From Bacteroidales bacterium (GTDB lineage: Bacteria; Bacteroidota; Bacteroidia; Bacteroidales; UBA12077): 64,000 nt of DNA. Positions 53,384 to 63,627 of the stretch are shown piece by piece; within the stretch, counting starts at the first letter, position 1; the number at the start of each line of letters is the position of its first letter. The stretch spans positions 1 to 64,000 of the forward strand of contig JAGXLL010000005.1 in assembly GCA_018334675.1 (NCBI GenBank), written 5' to 3'. The translations under genes and the position numbers were made by a program. The notes beneath the pieces are model-generated. The model was not told the origin of the DNA and did not search any database. It worked only from the letters and a program-made list of their open reading frames with translations.

Positions 53384-54052
53384 CTATTCCTTCTTCTTTT
53401 TATCGTCTGAAGATTCTTCGCTGCCTTCGTCCTTTTTTTCTTCCCCGGTGGCTTCTTCGCCGCCTTCAGCTTTTTTGCTTTCAGGCTGTTCTTCAGTCTT
53501 CTCTTCCCGGGCAGCGGCCTGAGCTTGTTCTTCAGTTTGCGTATCCTGCTCCGCACTCTCTTCAGGGGCTTCACCCTGCCGGTCAGTTTCCTGGGCAGTT
53601 TCAGCAGCAGGTTTTTGAGATTTCTTCCTGCCTCCCCTTCTTCGTCTCCGCTTAGAAGAACCGGCTTGCTTGCCTTCAGCACGGGTATAAGTTTCATTAT
53701 AATCGACCAGTTCAATAAAACACATCTCGGCGTTATCACCCAGGCGGGTGCCGGTCTTCAAAATACGGGTATATCCGCCGGGGCGTTCTCCAACCTTCTC
53801 CGCTACATCCCGGAAAAGTTCGCTGACGGCTTCCTTGTCTTTCAGGTAGCTGAATACCGTTCTTCTTGAATGGGTGTTATCGTTCTTGGCTTTTGTGATC
53901 AATGGTTCGATATAGGTCTTCAGGGCTTTGGCCTTGGCTGTGGTGGTTGTGATGCGCTTATGCAGTATCAACGATGCAGCCATGTTGGCCATCATAGCCT
54001 TCCTATGAGAACTGGTCCTGCTTAGATGGTTGATTTTCTTTCCGTGTCTCAT
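53384..54052 (-). CDS. rplQ: 50S ribosomal protein L17 with acidic C-terminal extension
   Basis: L17 sits at the base of the large subunit. Residues 1-125 match the family ('[20 protein letters not shown]', '[19 protein letters not shown]', '[20 protein letters not shown]'). About 90 further residues rich in Glu, Ala and Lys follow, ending 'DDKKKKE', which makes 222 residues instead of the usual 115-130. Bacteroidetes L17 proteins often carry such tails. It is the last gene of the ribosomal operon. Confidence 0.94.
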   Translation of the reverse strand: MRHGKKINHLSRTSSHRKAMMANMAASLILHKRITTTTAKAKALKTYIEPLITKAKNDNTHSRRTVFSYLKDKEAVSELFRDVAEKVGERPGGYTRILKTGTRLGDNAEMCFIELVDYNETYTRAEGKQAGSSKRRRRRGGRKKSQKPAAETAQETDRQGEAPEESAEQDTQTEEQAQAAAREEKTEEQPESKKAEGGEEATGEEKKDEGSEESSDDKKKKE

Positions 54053-54056
54053 TCGT

Positions 54057-55049
54057 TTAGTCTTTGTCTAATTTATATTTAGATACATCCATTCCGAAAC
54101 TCAGATTCATCTTATCCAGCAACTCTTCCAGTTCGGCCAGCGACTTTTTCCCGAAGTTCCTGAACTTCAGCAGGTCGTTGCGGTTATACTGGACGAGGTC
54201 GCCCAGTGTCTCGACTTCAGCTGCTTTCAAACAGTTCAGGGCCCTGACGGAGAGATCCAGGTCGGTCAGCTTGGTCTTGAGCAGCTGACGCATATGCAGG
54301 GCTTCCTCGTCGAACTCTTCCGACTCGTATTTGCCTTCGTTATCCAGGGTGATCTTCTCATCGGAGAACAACATCAGATGATAGATCAGGATCTTGGCCG
54401 CTTCTTTCAGGGCGTCCTTGGGATGGATGGACCCGTCGGTCTGTATATCGAAAATCAGCTTTTCGTAGTCGGTCTTTTGTTCTACCCGGTAATTATCGAT
54501 GGAATACTTCACATTCTTGATGGGGGTGAAGATCGAATCGATGGCGATGAGTCCGATCTCATCGTCTTCCGACTTGTTCTCCTCGCCCTGCACATATCCA
54601 CGCCCCTTGTTGATATGTACTTCCATCTGAAGCTTCACATCGGGTTCCATGGTACAGATCAGCAGGTCGGGATTGAGCACCTCAAAGTTGCTCAAAAACT
54701 GGTTCAGGTCACCCGCCTTGAATTCATTCTTACCGGAGATGGTCACGTTGACCTTTTCGCTGGTTGCATCTTCGATTACTTTCTTAAACCGGATCTGTTT
54801 CAGGTTCAGAATGATCTCATTTACATCCTCTATCACACCAGTAATGGTGGAAAACTCATGCTCTACCCCTTCGATCTTGATCTTGGTAATCGCGAATCCT
54901 TCCAGGGATGAAAGCAAGACCCTTCTCAGGGCGTTGCCAACAGTAATCCCATAACCTGGTTCCAGGGGACGAAACTCGAAAGAACCCTGAGTATCGTCGG
55001 ATTCTATCATGATTACCTTTTCGGGCTTTTGAAATTCCAGTAAAGCCAT
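54057..55049 (-). CDS. rpoA: RNA polymerase alpha subunit
   Basis: A 330-residue alpha subunit: N-terminal dimerisation domain ('[20 protein letters not shown]', '[20 protein letters not shown]') and C-terminal domain with two helix-hairpin-helix units ('[19 protein letters not shown]', '[17 protein letters not shown]'). It assembles the core RNA polymerase and contacts activators. It ends five bases before rplQ starts, as is usual in the alpha operon. Confidence 0.97.
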   Translation of the reverse strand: MALLEFQKPEKVIMIESDDTQGSFEFRPLEPGYGITVGNALRRVLLSSLEGFAITKIKIEGVEHEFSTITGVIEDVNEIILNLKQIRFKKVIEDATSEKVNVTISGKNEFKAGDLNQFLSNFEVLNPDLLICTMEPDVKLQMEVHINKGRGYVQGEENKSEDDEIGLIAIDSIFTPIKNVKYSIDNYRVEQKTDYEKLIFDIQTDGSIHPKDALKEAAKILIYHLMLFSDEKITLDNEGKYESEEFDEEALHMRQLLKTKLTDLDLSVRALNCLKAAEVETLGDLVQYNRNDLLKFRNFGKKSLAELEELLDKMNLSFGMDVSKYKLDKD

Positions 55050-55066
55050 AAATATAGTCGTTAATA

Positions 55067-55675
55067 TTATTTGGAATACAATTCAACAATCAACTGCTCT
55101 TTGATCCGCTCGGGGATCTCTTCCCGGGTGGGGTTGTGGACGAACTTGCCGGCCATTTGGCCTGCGTCCCACTCCAGCCAGGAGTATTTGGAGGCATCGC
55201 TGGAGGCCAGTGAATCGGTTATGACTTCCAGAGACCTGGAACGTTCACGAACAGATATGATGTCACCGGGTTTCACGCTAAAGGAAGGTACGTTGACCAC
55301 TTTTCCGTTGACCATGATGTGCCGGTGCGTCACCAGCTGCCGGGCACCTCTTCTGGTGGGAGCAACGCCCAGGCGGAAGACCACATTATCCAGGCGCGAT
55401 TCCAGCAAAACAAGCAGGTTTTCGCCTGTAATGCCTTTCTTTTGGGATGCTTTCATAAAAGTATTATAGAATTGGCGCTCCAGCAGGCCATAAGTATACT
55501 TGGCCTTCTGTTTTTCCAACAGCTGCATGCCGTATTCTGAAAGCTTTCTGCGTTTCTTAGTGCCACCATGCTGTCCGGGCGGGTAATTCTTCTTGTCAAA
55601 AAACTTATCCGGCCCGAAAATTGGCGCACCCACTTTTCTGGCTACCTTTGACTTTGGTCCTCTATATCTTGCCAT
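55067..55675 (-). CDS. rpsD: 30S ribosomal protein S4
   Basis: A 202-residue S4 with the S4 RNA-binding fold in the second half ('[20 protein letters not shown]', '[20 protein letters not shown]'). N-terminal '[18 protein letters not shown]' matches the Bacteroidetes type. S4 nucleates 16S rRNA folding and can repress its own operon in other bacteria; no target site was identified here. Confidence 0.97.
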   Translation of the reverse strand: MARYRGPKSKVARKVGAPIFGPDKFFDKKNYPPGQHGGTKKRRKLSEYGMQLLEKQKAKYTYGLLERQFYNTFMKASQKKGITGENLLVLLESRLDNVVFRLGVAPTRRGARQLVTHRHIMVNGKVVNVPSFSVKPGDIISVRERSRSLEVITDSLASSDASKYSWLEWDAGQMAGKFVHNPTREEIPERIKEQLIVELYSK

Positions 55676-55705
55676 ATCTGATCTTGATTTTTTCCTTAAA
55701 TATGA

Positions 55706-56095
55706 TTAAACTCTTCTTCTTTTAGGTGGACGGCACCCGTTGTGGGGCAATGGCGTAACATCGATAATCTCGTTGACTTCAATGCCGTTGTTGTTGATGG
55801 TTCGGATGGCGGACTCTCTGCCGGCTCCGGGGCCCTTGACATATACTTTGGCCTTACGCATCCCAAGGTCATAGGCAATCTTGGCACAATCCTGCGCGGC
55901 CACCTGCGCTGCGTAGGGGGTATTTTTCTTCGATCCCTTGAATCCCATCTTACCCGATGAGGCCCAGGATATCACCTGCCCTGTACTGTTGGTCAGGGTG
56001 ATGATGATGTTATTGAACGAGGCATGTATGTGGGCCTGTCCGGTCGGTTCAACCGTTACCTTCTTCTTCCTGGTGGTTTTACTTCTTTTCGCCAT
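55706..56095 (-). CDS. rpsK: 30S ribosomal protein S11
   Basis: The 129-residue protein carries '[20 protein letters not shown]', '[20 protein letters not shown]', '[20 protein letters not shown]' and '[15 protein letters not shown]', the S11 family pattern, with a basic N-terminus. It lies in the 30S platform near the mRNA exit. The order rpsM-rpsK-rpsD-rpoA-rplQ is the alpha operon. Confidence 0.97.
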   Translation of the reverse strand: MAKRSKTTRKKKVTVEPTGQAHIHASFNNIIITLTNSTGQVISWASSGKMGFKGSKKNTPYAAQVAAQDCAKIAYDLGMRKAKVYVKGPGAGRESAIRTINNNGIEVNEIIDVTPLPHNGCRPPKRRRV

Positions 56096-56105
56096 AATCG
56101 ATTAA

Positions 56106-56483
56106 TTATTTAACAGCTTTCTTCTTGTTTGCAACAGTTTTCTTCCTGCCTTTACGTGTGCGGGCATTATTACGGGTGGACTGTCCCCGCACGGGCATAC
56201 CGGAACGGTGACGGATCCCTCGATAGCATCCGATGTCCATCAGTCGCTTGATGTTCATCTGTACTTCAGAACGCAGAGAACCTTCTACTTTATATTTCTC
56301 ATTAAGAATGGTTCTGAGGGTAGCAATCTGGTCATCATTCCAGTCCTGTACCTTTATATTCTTGTCGACGCCCGCCTCTTCCATAATCTTGGAAGCGGTG
56401 CTCTTACCTATCCCATAGATGTAGGTCAGGGCAATAACGCCCCGCTTATTCCTTGGTAAATCAACTCCAACTATTCTTGCCAT
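56106..56483 (-). CDS. rpsM: 30S ribosomal protein S13
   Basis: 125 residues with '[20 protein letters not shown]', the helix-hairpin-helix turn, and the basic C-terminal tail '[20 protein letters not shown]' that touches the P-site tRNA. S13 sits in the 30S head and contacts L5 of the 50S. It follows rpmJ after a 33-base gap. Confidence 0.97.
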   Translation of the reverse strand: MARIVGVDLPRNKRGVIALTYIYGIGKSTASKIMEEAGVDKNIKVQDWNDDQIATLRTILNEKYKVEGSLRSEVQMNIKRLMDIGCYRGIRHRSGMPVRGQSTRNNARTRKGRKKTVANKKKAVK

Positions 56484-56516
56484 AGGTTTAAAAATTAGGA
56501 TGCAAAATTAACAATA

Positions 56517-56633
56517 TTATCCTTGTCGCTGTTTGAACTTAGGATTTTTTTTGTTGATCACGTACAAACGTCCCTTACGACGGACGATTTTACAGTCGCT
56601 GCTTCGCTTCTTTAAAGATGCTTTTACTTTCAT
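56517..56633 (-). CDS. rpmJ: 50S ribosomal protein L36
   Basis: This 38-residue gene is easily missed. It reads '[20 protein letters not shown]' and ends '[12 protein letters not shown]'. Only one Cys (C14) is present where zinc-type L36 has three Cys and a His, so this is the zinc-free form. It lies between infA and rpsM, the standard place. Confidence 0.93.
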   Translation of the reverse strand: MKVKASLKKRSSDCKIVRRKGRLYVINKKNPKFKQRQG

Positions 56634-56647
56634 TATTCCCGAATTTT

Positions 56648-56866
56648 TTATTTGTATCTGTATGTAATTCTGCCTCTGGATAGATCATAGGGTGACATCT
56701 CGACCTTCACCTTGTCGCCGGGCAGGATCTTAATATAATGCATCCTCATCTTACCGGAGATATGGGCCGTGATGATGTGGCCGTTTTCCAGTTCCACCCG
56801 GAACATGGCATTGGACAATGCTTCTACAATGGTACCGTCTTGTTCAATCGATGGTTGTTTAGCCAT
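56648..56866 (-). CDS. infA: Translation initiation factor IF-1
   Basis: The 72-residue OB-fold protein opens '[20 protein letters not shown]' and has '[20 protein letters not shown]' and '[20 protein letters not shown]'. IF-1 blocks the A site during initiation. It is between map and rpmJ, as in many bacteria. Confidence 0.97.
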   Translation of the reverse strand: MAKQPSIEQDGTIVEALSNAMFRVELENGHIITAHISGKMRMHYIKILPGDKVKVEMSPYDLSRGRITYRYK

Positions 56867-56884
56867 ATTACCTAATCCATTTAT

Positions 56885-57655
56885 TTACGTTGATGATTGC
56901 TCAATATAATCGAATGTTGAGAGGATGTCGGCTTCTCCGTTTCGAATGGCCAGGGCCAGTTCGAAGTGGGCGGATGGTTTGCCATCCATCGTGCGGATGG
57001 TCCATCCGTCGCGGTCCTGCTTGATGCTCCTGGAACCCATATTGATCATGGGTTCGATACAGATGACCAGCCCTTCCTTGAGCTGAGGCCCTTTCCCCCT
57101 TTTTCCGTAATTGGGTATTTCGGGCGATTCATGCATATTGGAACCCAGCCCGTGGCCTACCATTTCTCTAACCACGGAGAATCCTGCACGCTCAGCATGG
57201 TCTTGTACGGCCCAGCTGATGTCGCCCACCCGGTTACCGGCCATGGCCTGGTCAATCCCTTTAAAGAGCGATTCTCTGGTAGCTTCCAGCAGGCTGCTCA
57301 CCTGTTCATCGACCTCGCCTACGGTAAAAGTATAGGCCGAATCGCCGTAAAAACCATCCTTTATGGTACCGACATCGATGGAGATGATATCTCCCTCGCG
57401 CAGCTGATAATCGGATGGGATGCCGTGGACAACCGCATCGTTCACCGAGGTGCAGATGGAGTTGGGAAAACCTCCGTATCCAAGGAACCCGGGTTCGGCC
57501 CCATGGTCCCGGATGAATTCATCCGCCCGACGATCCAATTGCAGGGTGGTGACACCCGGTCTTATCATCCTTCCCAGCTCAGCCAGTGTTTTGGAAACAA
57601 TCTGGTTGTTCTCGCGGAGGTGCTCTATTTCTTCTGCACGCTTCAGCTTCAACAT
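56885..57655 (-). CDS. map: Methionine aminopeptidase, type I
   Basis: A 256-residue pita-bread metallopeptidase that removes the initiator Met. Metal ligands are in 'DIISIDVGTIKDGFYGDSAY' (Asp pair), 'VGHGLGSNMHESPEIPNYG' (His) and 'GLVICIEPMINMGSRSIKQ' (Glu), and the last Glu is near the C-terminus. It follows secY in the ribosomal operon. Confidence 0.96.
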   Translation of the reverse strand: MLKLKRAEEIEHLRENNQIVSKTLAELGRMIRPGVTTLQLDRRADEFIRDHGAEPGFLGYGGFPNSICTSVNDAVVHGIPSDYQLREGDIISIDVGTIKDGFYGDSAYTFTVGEVDEQVSSLLEATRESLFKGIDQAMAGNRVGDISWAVQDHAERAGFSVVREMVGHGLGSNMHESPEIPNYGKRGKGPQLKEGLVICIEPMINMGSRSIKQDRDGWTIRTMDGKPSAHFELALAIRNGEADILSTFDYIEQSST

Positions 57656-57674
57656 TCAAAGAACCTTTACTATT

Positions 57675-59018
57675 TTATATTACAGATGCGCCGCCTGTTC
57701 GGCCTTTGATACGTCCGGTTTTCATGAGCCCGTCATAATGGCGCATCAACAGATGACTTTCAATTTGCTGCAGGGTATCCAGAACCACACCTACCAGAAT
57801 TAACAACGAAGTACCCCCGTAAAATTGTGCCCATTGGTTGCTGATACCTGCGATCATAGCAAAAGAAGGCATAATGGCAATCAGCGCCAGGAATATGGAA
57901 CCGGGCAATGTGATCCTCGACATGATGCGGTCGAGGAATTCCACGGTTTTACGTCCGGGTTTGACACCGGGAATAAATCCCCCGTTCTTCTTCATATCTT
58001 CAGCCATCTGAGAGGGATTAATGGTGATGGCCGTATAGAAGTAGGTGAAAAGGATCACCATCGTGGCAAATGTAAAGTTGTACCAGAACCCGGTTAGGTT
58101 GGAAAATGCAGCTGCGAAGCCGGTAAGGGCATCCGATTCGGCAAAGCCGGCAATGGTGATGGGAACGAACATCAATGCCTGGGCAAAGATGATGGGCATC
58201 ACACCGGCTGAGTTGACCTTCAGGGGTATATACTGGCGTACTCCGCCGTATTGTTTATTGCCCACAATGCGTTTGGCATATTGCACCGGTATCTTTCGCG
58301 TACCCTGTACCAGGAGTATCACCCCCATAAATACGAAGAACAGGATGATCATCTCGACCAAAAAGGCCACAAGCCCTCCTCCGGTCTCTTCCAGGCGTGA
58401 TGCAAATTCCGCAAAGAGTGAATAGGGCAGACGGGCAATAATGCCCACCATGATGATCAATGAGATACCATTACCAATGCCCCTGTCGGTGATGCGCTCA
58501 CCCAGCCACATGATGAACATGGAACCGGCGGTGAGGATGATCACTGAGGAGACATAGAAAAAGGTGCTGCTTCCCAGCACGAAAGCTGTTTCGGGAAGCT
58601 GTACCTGCAGATTCTTCAGATATCCGGGTGCCTGAACGAGCAAAATGGCTACAGTCAGATAGCGGGTGATCTGGTTGATCTTTCTCCGCCCGCTTTCTCC
58701 TTCACGCTGAAGCCGCTGGAAATAGGGCACCGCAATACCCAGCAACTGCACCACGATGGATGCCGAGATGTAAGGCATGATCCCCAGGGCAAAGATGGAG
58801 GCGTTGGCAAATGCTCCTCCTGAGAACATATTCAGCAGGCCGAGCACCCCTCCGGATGTTTGCTGCTGCAGGGCCTCCAGCTGTCCGGGGTCCACACCGG
58901 GCAGCACGACAAAACTTCCCAGACGGTAAATAAGAAGTATCCCCAGCGTAAAGAGGATACGTTGCCTGAGGTCTTCAATTTTCCAAATATTCTTGATGGT
59001 ATCTATTAATCCCCTCAT
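57675..59018 (-). CDS. secY: Protein translocase subunit SecY
   Basis: The 447-residue membrane channel has ten helices. Visible signatures: 'LGIMPYISASIVVQLLGIAV', 'ITDRGIGNGISLIIMVGIIA', 'YIPLKVNSAGVMPIIFAQAL' and a C-terminal 'RHYDGLMKTGRIKGR'. It forms the general secretion pore with SecE/SecG. A cytosolic 'LQREGESGRRKINQITRYLT' loop is normal. It lies between rplO and map. Confidence 0.97.
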   Translation of the reverse strand: MRGLIDTIKNIWKIEDLRQRILFTLGILLIYRLGSFVVLPGVDPGQLEALQQQTSGGVLGLLNMFSGGAFANASIFALGIMPYISASIVVQLLGIAVPYFQRLQREGESGRRKINQITRYLTVAILLVQAPGYLKNLQVQLPETAFVLGSSTFFYVSSVIILTAGSMFIMWLGERITDRGIGNGISLIIMVGIIARLPYSLFAEFASRLEETGGGLVAFLVEMIILFFVFMGVILLVQGTRKIPVQYAKRIVGNKQYGGVRQYIPLKVNSAGVMPIIFAQALMFVPITIAGFAESDALTGFAAAFSNLTGFWYNFTFATMVILFTYFYTAITINPSQMAEDMKKNGGFIPGVKPGRKTVEFLDRIMSRITLPGSIFLALIAIMPSFAMIAGISNQWAQFYGGTSLLILVGVVLDTLQQIESHLLMRHYDGLMKTGRIKGRTGGASVI

Positions 59019-59025
59019 TATAAGC

Positions 59026-59472
59026 TTATAATTTTACTGCGGTTCCTTGAACAGATTCGATTGCCTTTTGGGCGGACTGGGAGAAAGCGTGGGCCTGAAC
59101 TTCAAGCTTGGTGTTCAGTTCGCCCTTACCCAGGATCTTAACCAGGCTGCCCTTCTTAGCCAGGCCATGTTTATAGATGGTATCCAGGTCCACTTTTTCC
59201 AGGCCTTGCTGTTTGGCAAGTCTTTCAAGGGTATCCAGATTAACGATTTTATAATCTTTGCGGTTAATATTGGTGAATCCCACCTTGGGTACCCGGCGAT
59301 GCAGGGGCATCTGGCCACCTTCAAAGCCCAGTTGCTTGACGTATCCGCTGCGGGACTGAGCGCCTTTGTTACCACGGGTGGAGGTACCGCCTTTACCGGA
59401 ACCCTGACCACGACCCTTGCGGGTTTTGGTTCGTATCGAATGGGGTGCGGGTTTTAATCTACTTAAATCCAT
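59026..59472 (-). CDS. rplO: 50S ribosomal protein L15
   Basis: A 148-residue protein with the Gly-rich N-terminal part ('RKGRGQGSGKGGTSTRGNKG', 'GYVKQLGFEGGQMPLHRRVP') and the globular end 'LVKILGKGELNTKLEVQAHA'. It is a late-assembly 50S protein. Order rpmD-rplO-secY is typical. Confidence 0.97.
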   Translation of the reverse strand: MDLSRLKPAPHSIRTKTRKGRGQGSGKGGTSTRGNKGAQSRSGYVKQLGFEGGQMPLHRRVPKVGFTNINRKDYKIVNLDTLERLAKQQGLEKVDLDTIYKHGLAKKGSLVKILGKGELNTKLEVQAHAFSQSAQKAIESVQGTAVKL

Positions 59473-59487
59473 ATCTTACAGTACGTT

Positions 59488-59670
59488 TTATGAAATTTCC
59501 TCAACCTTTAACAAGTGATCCACTTTCTTGATCATCCCTTTGATCTGGGGGGTATCATCCACTTCCACAGGATTGTTCATGCGCTTGACACCCAGGGCCT
59601 CCAGGGTTCTCTTCTGTCGTTTGGTGCTGCCAATCTTGCTTCGTATCTGTGTAATTTTCAATTTGGCCAT
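59488..59670 (-). CDS. rpmD: 50S ribosomal protein L30
   Basis: The 60-residue L30 begins at ATG 59670 ('MAKLKITQIRSKIGSTKRQK') and continues with 'RTLEALGVKRMNNPVEVDDT'. The frame stays open further upstream but overlaps rpsE there, so the shorter start is right. L30 is a small ferredoxin-like protein on the 50S surface. Confidence 0.95.
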   Translation of the reverse strand: MAKLKITQIRSKIGSTKRQKRTLEALGVKRMNNPVEVDDTPQIKGMIKKVDHLLKVEEIS

Positions 59671-59686
59671 GGTCGTGTTATTTATA

Positions 59687-60208
59687 CTATCCATTAAATA
59701 CTTTTTCCAGAGACACATTGCGTTGTTCGGCGATGGTATAGGCATCGCGGGTATCCAGGAGTGCGTTGATGGTGGCTTTGACCTGGTTGTGGGGGTTACT
59801 GGAACCCTTGGATTTTCCAAGCACATCTCTGATGCCTACACTCTCCAGGACAATACGCATGGCACCTCCGGCCTTCACTCCGGTACCACCGGCGGCGGGT
59901 TTCATAAAAATCTGCGCTCCGGAGTACTTATATTCGATCTCATGGGGAATGGTTCCATTGAGGATGGGCACCTTCACCAGGTTCTTCTTGGCGGCCTCCA
60001 CACCTTTGGCGATGGCCGTGGTCACCTCTTTGGCTTTGCCCAGGCCATAGCCTACGATACCATTCTCATTGCCCACAACAACCAGGGCGGTAAAACCAAA
60101 CTGACGTCCTCCTTTGGTGACTTTGGTGACCCGTTTGATGGCCACCAGCCGGTCCTTTAATTCCAGATCACTGGTTTTGACTTTCTTAATGCTTGTATCT
60201 TTCGGCAT
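59687..60208 (-). CDS. rpsE: 30S ribosomal protein S5
   Basis: 173 residues. The N-terminal double-stranded RNA-binding-like part reads '[20 protein letters not shown]', and the second domain has '[20 protein letters not shown]' and '[19 protein letters not shown]'. S5 takes part in fidelity and helicase-like mRNA entry. It lies between rplR and rpmD. Confidence 0.97.
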   Translation of the reverse strand: MPKDTSIKKVKTSDLELKDRLVAIKRVTKVTKGGRQFGFTALVVVGNENGIVGYGLGKAKEVTTAIAKGVEAAKKNLVKVPILNGTIPHEIEYKYSGAQIFMKPAAGGTGVKAGGAMRIVLESVGIRDVLGKSKGSSNPHNQVKATINALLDTRDAYTIAEQRNVSLEKVFNG

Positions 60209-60214
60209 AGTTCT

Positions 60215-60577
60215 TTATAATTTAAGTCCTTCCTTTCTTGCTGCTTCGGCTAATTTTCTGACCCGACCGTGGTAACGGTAACCGTTGCGGTCGAAGACAA
60301 CGCTCTTGATGCCTTTTTCCAGGGAACGCTGGGCGGCATATTTGCCAACCATCCCGGCCTGGTCTGTCTTGTTGACCTGGGCAGCTTGTTCGGCCACCTC
60401 CTTATTGCGCGTGGAATAGGCCATCAGGGTCTTACCCTGCTCATCGTCGATCAGTTGTACGTAAATGTGTTTGTTGCTGCGAAAAACCGTCATCCTGGGC
60501 CGCTCGGCTGTACCGCTGATCGTTTTTCTGACTCGCTTTTTTATTCTGAACCTTCGATCTTTCTTTGTTAAGGCCAT
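60215..60577 (-). CDS. rplR: 50S ribosomal protein L18
   Basis: 120 residues with the basic N-terminus '[20 protein letters not shown]' and '[20 protein letters not shown]', then '[20 protein letters not shown]'. L18 binds 5S rRNA together with L5. It is six bases from rpsE. Confidence 0.97.
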   Translation of the reverse strand: MALTKKDRRFRIKKRVRKTISGTAERPRMTVFRSNKHIYVQLIDDEQGKTLMAYSTRNKEVAEQAAQVNKTDQAGMVGKYAAQRSLEKGIKSVVFDRNGYRYHGRVRKLAEAARKEGLKL

Positions 60578-60597
60578 GACTTCAATTTTTAAGTAGT

Positions 60598-61152
60598 TTA
60601 TACATTTCCAGCTTTACCGGCTTTACGACGGATCCACTCATCCACATAGCGGATGCCCTTGCCCTTATAGGGTTCCGGTGGCCTGAGGCCGCGGATCTTA
60701 GCGGCGACTTCACCGAGCAGTTCCTTATCATGGCTGGTTAAGGTCACTTTCGGATTGCTGCGTCGCTCGGTTTTGGACTCGAGTTGGATCTCCTGGGGCA
60801 CCTCGAAGTGGATGTCGTGGGAGAAACCCACACTCATCTCCAGGATCTGGCCTTTGGCTTCAGCCCGGTAGCCGACTCCGTTGAACTCCAGCTGTATGCT
60901 GAATCCATTGGAGACACCTTCCACCATGTTATTGATGATGGCCCTCGATAACCCGTGCAGCGCCTTGACCTTCTTGACGTTGCTTGAGCGGGTCAAAACC
61001 ACTTCCTGCTCCTTCACCTCAACCTGAATGGCCGGATCAATCACCCGGGAGATCTCTCCCTTGGGTCCTTTTACATGAACCTCATTGTTATCGTCAACCG
61101 AGATGTTGACACCTGAGGGTATTTCAATGGGTTGTGTACCTATGCGTGACAT
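60598..61152 (-). CDS. rplF: 50S ribosomal protein L6
   Basis: 184 residues forming two similar domains; visible parts are '[20 protein letters not shown]', '[20 protein letters not shown]' and the C-terminal '[20 protein letters not shown]'. L6 sits near the factor-binding stalk. The gene lies between rpsH and rplR. Confidence 0.97.
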   Translation of the reverse strand: MSRIGTQPIEIPSGVNISVDDNNEVHVKGPKGEISRVIDPAIQVEVKEQEVVLTRSSNVKKVKALHGLSRAIINNMVEGVSNGFSIQLEFNGVGYRAEAKGQILEMSVGFSHDIHFEVPQEIQLESKTERRSNPKVTLTSHDKELLGEVAAKIRGLRPPEPYKGKGIRYVDEWIRRKAGKAGNV

Positions 61153-61165
61153 GTATCTTCTTTTT

Positions 61166-61564
61166 TTAATGTATATAACACAAGACTTCGCCGCCTACAT
61201 TCTCCTTCCGGGCATCCTTATCAGTGAGCACACCCCTGGAGGTAGATATGATGGCTATTCCCAGGCCGTTCAATACACGGGGTATACCGCTGGTATCCAC
61301 ATATTTTCTCAGACCAGGACGGCTTACACGCCGCATCTCATGAATAGCAGGCTCTTTAGTCTTGGGATGATATTTTAATGCAATCTTAATGACATCCTGA
61401 ACCTGACCTTTCTCAAACTTATAGCTCAGTATGTATCCCTGATCATGCAGTATCTTAGTCATGTTCTTCTTCAGGTTGGACGCAGGTATCTCTACCACCT
61501 TGTGGCCGGCCATCTGAGCATTTCTTATTCTTGTCAGGTAATCTGAAATGGAATCTGTAACCAT
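61166..61564 (-). CDS. rpsH: 30S ribosomal protein S8
   Basis: 132 residues: 'DSISDYLTRIRNAQMAGHKV', 'YHPKTKEPAIHEMRRVSRPG' and the closing 'STSRGVLTDKDARKENVGGE'. S8 binds the central 16S domain early; in E. coli it represses the spc operon, but no site for that was looked for here in detail. Confidence 0.97.
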   Translation of the reverse strand: MVTDSISDYLTRIRNAQMAGHKVVEIPASNLKKNMTKILHDQGYILSYKFEKGQVQDVIKIALKYHPKTKEPAIHEMRRVSRPGLRKYVDTSGIPRVLNGLGIAIISTSRGVLTDKDARKENVGGEVLCYIH

Positions 61565-61587
61565 GATTCTGTATCTCCTTTAATTAT

Positions 61588-61857
61588 TTACCAACTTGCT
61601 TTTTTCACTCCGGGAATGAGTCCTTTGGAGGCCATCTCCCTGAATGTGATGCGGCTGACTCCGAATTGTCTCATATATCCTCTGGGCCTGCCGGTGATCT
61701 GGCAACGGTTGTGCAGACGTACCGGGCTGGAGTTGCGGGGCAGACGGCTCAGTCCGATATAATCGCCTTCAGCCTTGAGTCTAGCCCGTTTCTTGGCATA
61801 TTTCTCGACCATTTTTCTTCTTTTACGCTCTCTGGCCTTCATTGACTCTTTTGACAT
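61588..61857 (-). CDS. rpsN: 30S ribosomal protein S14 (zinc-free form)
   Basis: The 89-residue protein is the long, zinc-free type of S14: the CxxC pairs of the short form are absent and only one Cys is seen ('[20 protein letters not shown]'). N-terminal '[20 protein letters not shown]' is strongly basic. It lies between rplE and rpsH. Confidence 0.96.
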   Translation of the reverse strand: MSKESMKARERKRRKMVEKYAKKRARLKAEGDYIGLSRLPRNSSPVRLHNRCQITGRPRGYMRQFGVSRITFREMASKGLIPGVKKASW

Positions 61858-61860
61858 ATC

Positions 61861-62418
61861 TTACTGCTTTTTTAGATTTTTAAAAGGCATTCCGAATTCA
61901 CGCAACAGGGCATAACCTTCCTCATCGGTGGGGGCAGAGGTGACAAAGACAGCTTCCAGGCCAATGATCTTATGGACTTTGTCCATGTCGACTTCAGGGA
62001 AGATAATCTGTTCTTCCAAGCCCAGGGAATAATTGCCCCGACCGTCGAAATTGCTTTCCACGCCATTGAAGTCCTTCACACGGGGCAGGGCCACGCTGAT
62101 CAAACGCTCCAGAAACTCATACATGCGGTTGTGACGCAGGGTAACCTTCACACCGATGGGGGTGTCTTCACGCAACTTAAAATTGGATATGGCCTTCTTG
62201 GAGAAGGTCTTCACTGACTGTTGTCCGGCAATGGCGGTTAGTTCCTCCTGTGCGGTTTCGATCAGCTTCTTGTCCATCACGGCCTCACCTACCCCCCGGT
62301 TCAGGACGATCTTCTGCAACTTGGGCACCTGCATGATCGATTTATAGCTGAACTCCTTCATAAGGGCAGGCACGATCTCTTCGTGGTATCTCTTCTGTAG
62401 TAGTGGTTGATGGTCCAT
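61861..62418 (-). CDS. rplE: 50S ribosomal protein L5
   Basis: 185 residues with '[20 protein letters not shown]', '[20 protein letters not shown]', '[20 protein letters not shown]' and '[20 protein letters not shown]'. L5 carries the 5S rRNA and contacts the P-site tRNA. The start ATG overlaps the last base of the rplX stop. Confidence 0.97.
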   Translation of the reverse strand: MDHQPLLQKRYHEEIVPALMKEFSYKSIMQVPKLQKIVLNRGVGEAVMDKKLIETAQEELTAIAGQQSVKTFSKKAISNFKLREDTPIGVKVTLRHNRMYEFLERLISVALPRVKDFNGVESNFDGRGNYSLGLEEQIIFPEVDMDKVHKIIGLEAVFVTSAPTDEEGYALLREFGMPFKNLKKQ

Positions 62419-62747
62419 TATTTAATCTCCTCCCCTGATTTTTTTGAGTAACGCACAAGTTTACCATTGTCATCCAACTTACGGCCAATGCGGGTGGGTT
62501 CACCGGTTCCGGGGTCCACCAACATCAGGTTGGAAATATCGACCGGCGCCTCCTTTTGGATGATCCCGCCCTGGGGATTGTCGGAATTGGGTTTGGTGTG
62601 CTTGGAAACCATATTGATTCCCTCCACCAGGGCCCGGTATTGTTTGGGATAAACCTCCAGCACACGGCCCTGTTGTCCGCGGTCTTCGCCGCTATTGACG
62701 TAAACCGTATCGCCTTTTTTAATATGTATTTTTCTCTTTTTCTGCAT
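62418..62747 (-). CDS. rplX: 50S ribosomal protein L24
   Basis: 109 residues starting '[20 protein letters not shown]' and carrying the KOW element '[20 protein letters not shown]'. L24 starts 50S assembly. It shares one base with rplE, so coupling is likely. Confidence 0.97.
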   Translation of the reverse strand: MQKKRKIHIKKGDTVYVNSGEDRGQQGRVLEVYPKQYRALVEGINMVSKHTKPNSDNPQGGIIQKEAPVDISNLMLVDPGTGEPTRIGRKLDDNGKLVRYSKKSGEEIK

Positions 62748-62760
62748 GGATCCGTTGTTT

Positions 62761-63126
62761 TTAGAGTACTTCAGGTGCTAAAGAAATGATCTTCATGTAG
62801 TTGGCTCTCAACTCACGGGGTATGGGTCCAAAGATACGGGTTCCCCGTATCTCACCCAGGTTGTTGATCAACACACAGGCGTTGTTGTCGAAGCGGATAT
62901 AAGAGCCATCGGCCCGACGCACTTCCTTCCTGGTTCTCACAACCACCGCTCTGGAGACGGTACCTTTTTTCATTTCGGACGAAGGCAATGCATTTCGTAC
63001 ACTGACCACAACGGTATCACCGACAGAGGCATACCTTCGGCCGCTACCCCCGAGAACCCGAATGACTTTTACAACCTTAGCGCCGCTGTTATCAGCAACA
63101 TTCAGTTTACTCTCTTGTTGTACCAT
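62761..63126 (-). CDS. rplN: 50S ribosomal protein L14
   Basis: 121 residues: '[20 protein letters not shown]', '[20 protein letters not shown]' and '[20 protein letters not shown]'. A conserved beta-barrel protein at the subunit interface. It lies between rpsQ and rplX. Confidence 0.97.
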   Translation of the reverse strand: MVQQESKLNVADNSGAKVVKVIRVLGGSGRRYASVGDTVVVSVRNALPSSEMKKGTVSRAVVVRTRKEVRRADGSYIRFDNNACVLINNLGEIRGTRIFGPIPRELRANYMKIISLAPEVL

Positions 63127-63132
63127 TTTACT

Positions 63133-63390
63133 TTATTTAACTCTTTCAATAATTTCAACTAATCTCCAACGCTTCCGCTTGCTCAGGGGTCTTGTCTCCA
63201 TGATACGGACGGTATCCCCCTCGTTGCAATTATTGGTCTCATCGTGGGCGATGAACTTGGAACGTCGGTTAATAAATTTGGCATATTTAGGGTGCTTGAC
63301 TCTTCGGTTGACCACCACCGTAATGGCTTTGTCCATCTTGTTGCTTACCACGACACCAACTTTCTCTTTCCTTAAATTTCTAGTTTCCAT
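63133..63390 (-). CDS. rpsQ: 30S ribosomal protein S17
   Basis: 85 residues with the OB-fold pattern '[20 protein letters not shown]', '[20 protein letters not shown]' and '[20 protein letters not shown]'. It binds early to 16S rRNA. Standard gene position between rpmC and rplN. Confidence 0.97.
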   Translation of the reverse strand: METRNLRKEKVGVVVSNKMDKAITVVVNRRVKHPKYAKFINRRSKFIAHDETNNCNEGDTVRIMETRPLSKRKRWRLVEIIERVK

Positions 63391-63402
63391 TGGATTGGGT
63401 TG

Positions 63403-63612
63403 TTATTGATTCGCTTTCTTAGCTTGTTTAAGCCGTGTATTCAACTCAGTCTTCATCCGGGCCACGTTCTTACGAGCCACTTTGATCTTGTTGGGATTAT
63501 CCAGGGGCGAAACGGCGTGGTTAAGCCTCAACTGTGTCAGGTGGCTCTGCTCGGTTTCGATCCGTTCCTCGAGCTCCTTATCTGTAAATTCTCTTATCTC
63601 TGATGATTTCAT
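63403..63612 (-). CDS. rpmC: 50S ribosomal protein L29
   Basis: The 69-residue helical L29 reads 'KSSEIREFTDKELEERIETE' and 'RLNHAVSPLDNPNKIKVARK'. It sits at the exit tunnel and is part of the SRP/trigger factor docking site. Gap to rplP is 15 bases. Confidence 0.95.
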   Translation of the reverse strand: MKSSEIREFTDKELEERIETEQSHLTQLRLNHAVSPLDNPNKIKVARKNVARMKTELNTRLKQAKKANQ

Positions 63613-63627
63613 TGTGCTAGAAATTGT

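Noticed and set aside
59488-59826. Longer rpmD starting at 59826
   Set aside because: The extra N-terminus is out-of-frame rpsE sequence; the L30 family start is MAKLKIT at 59670.
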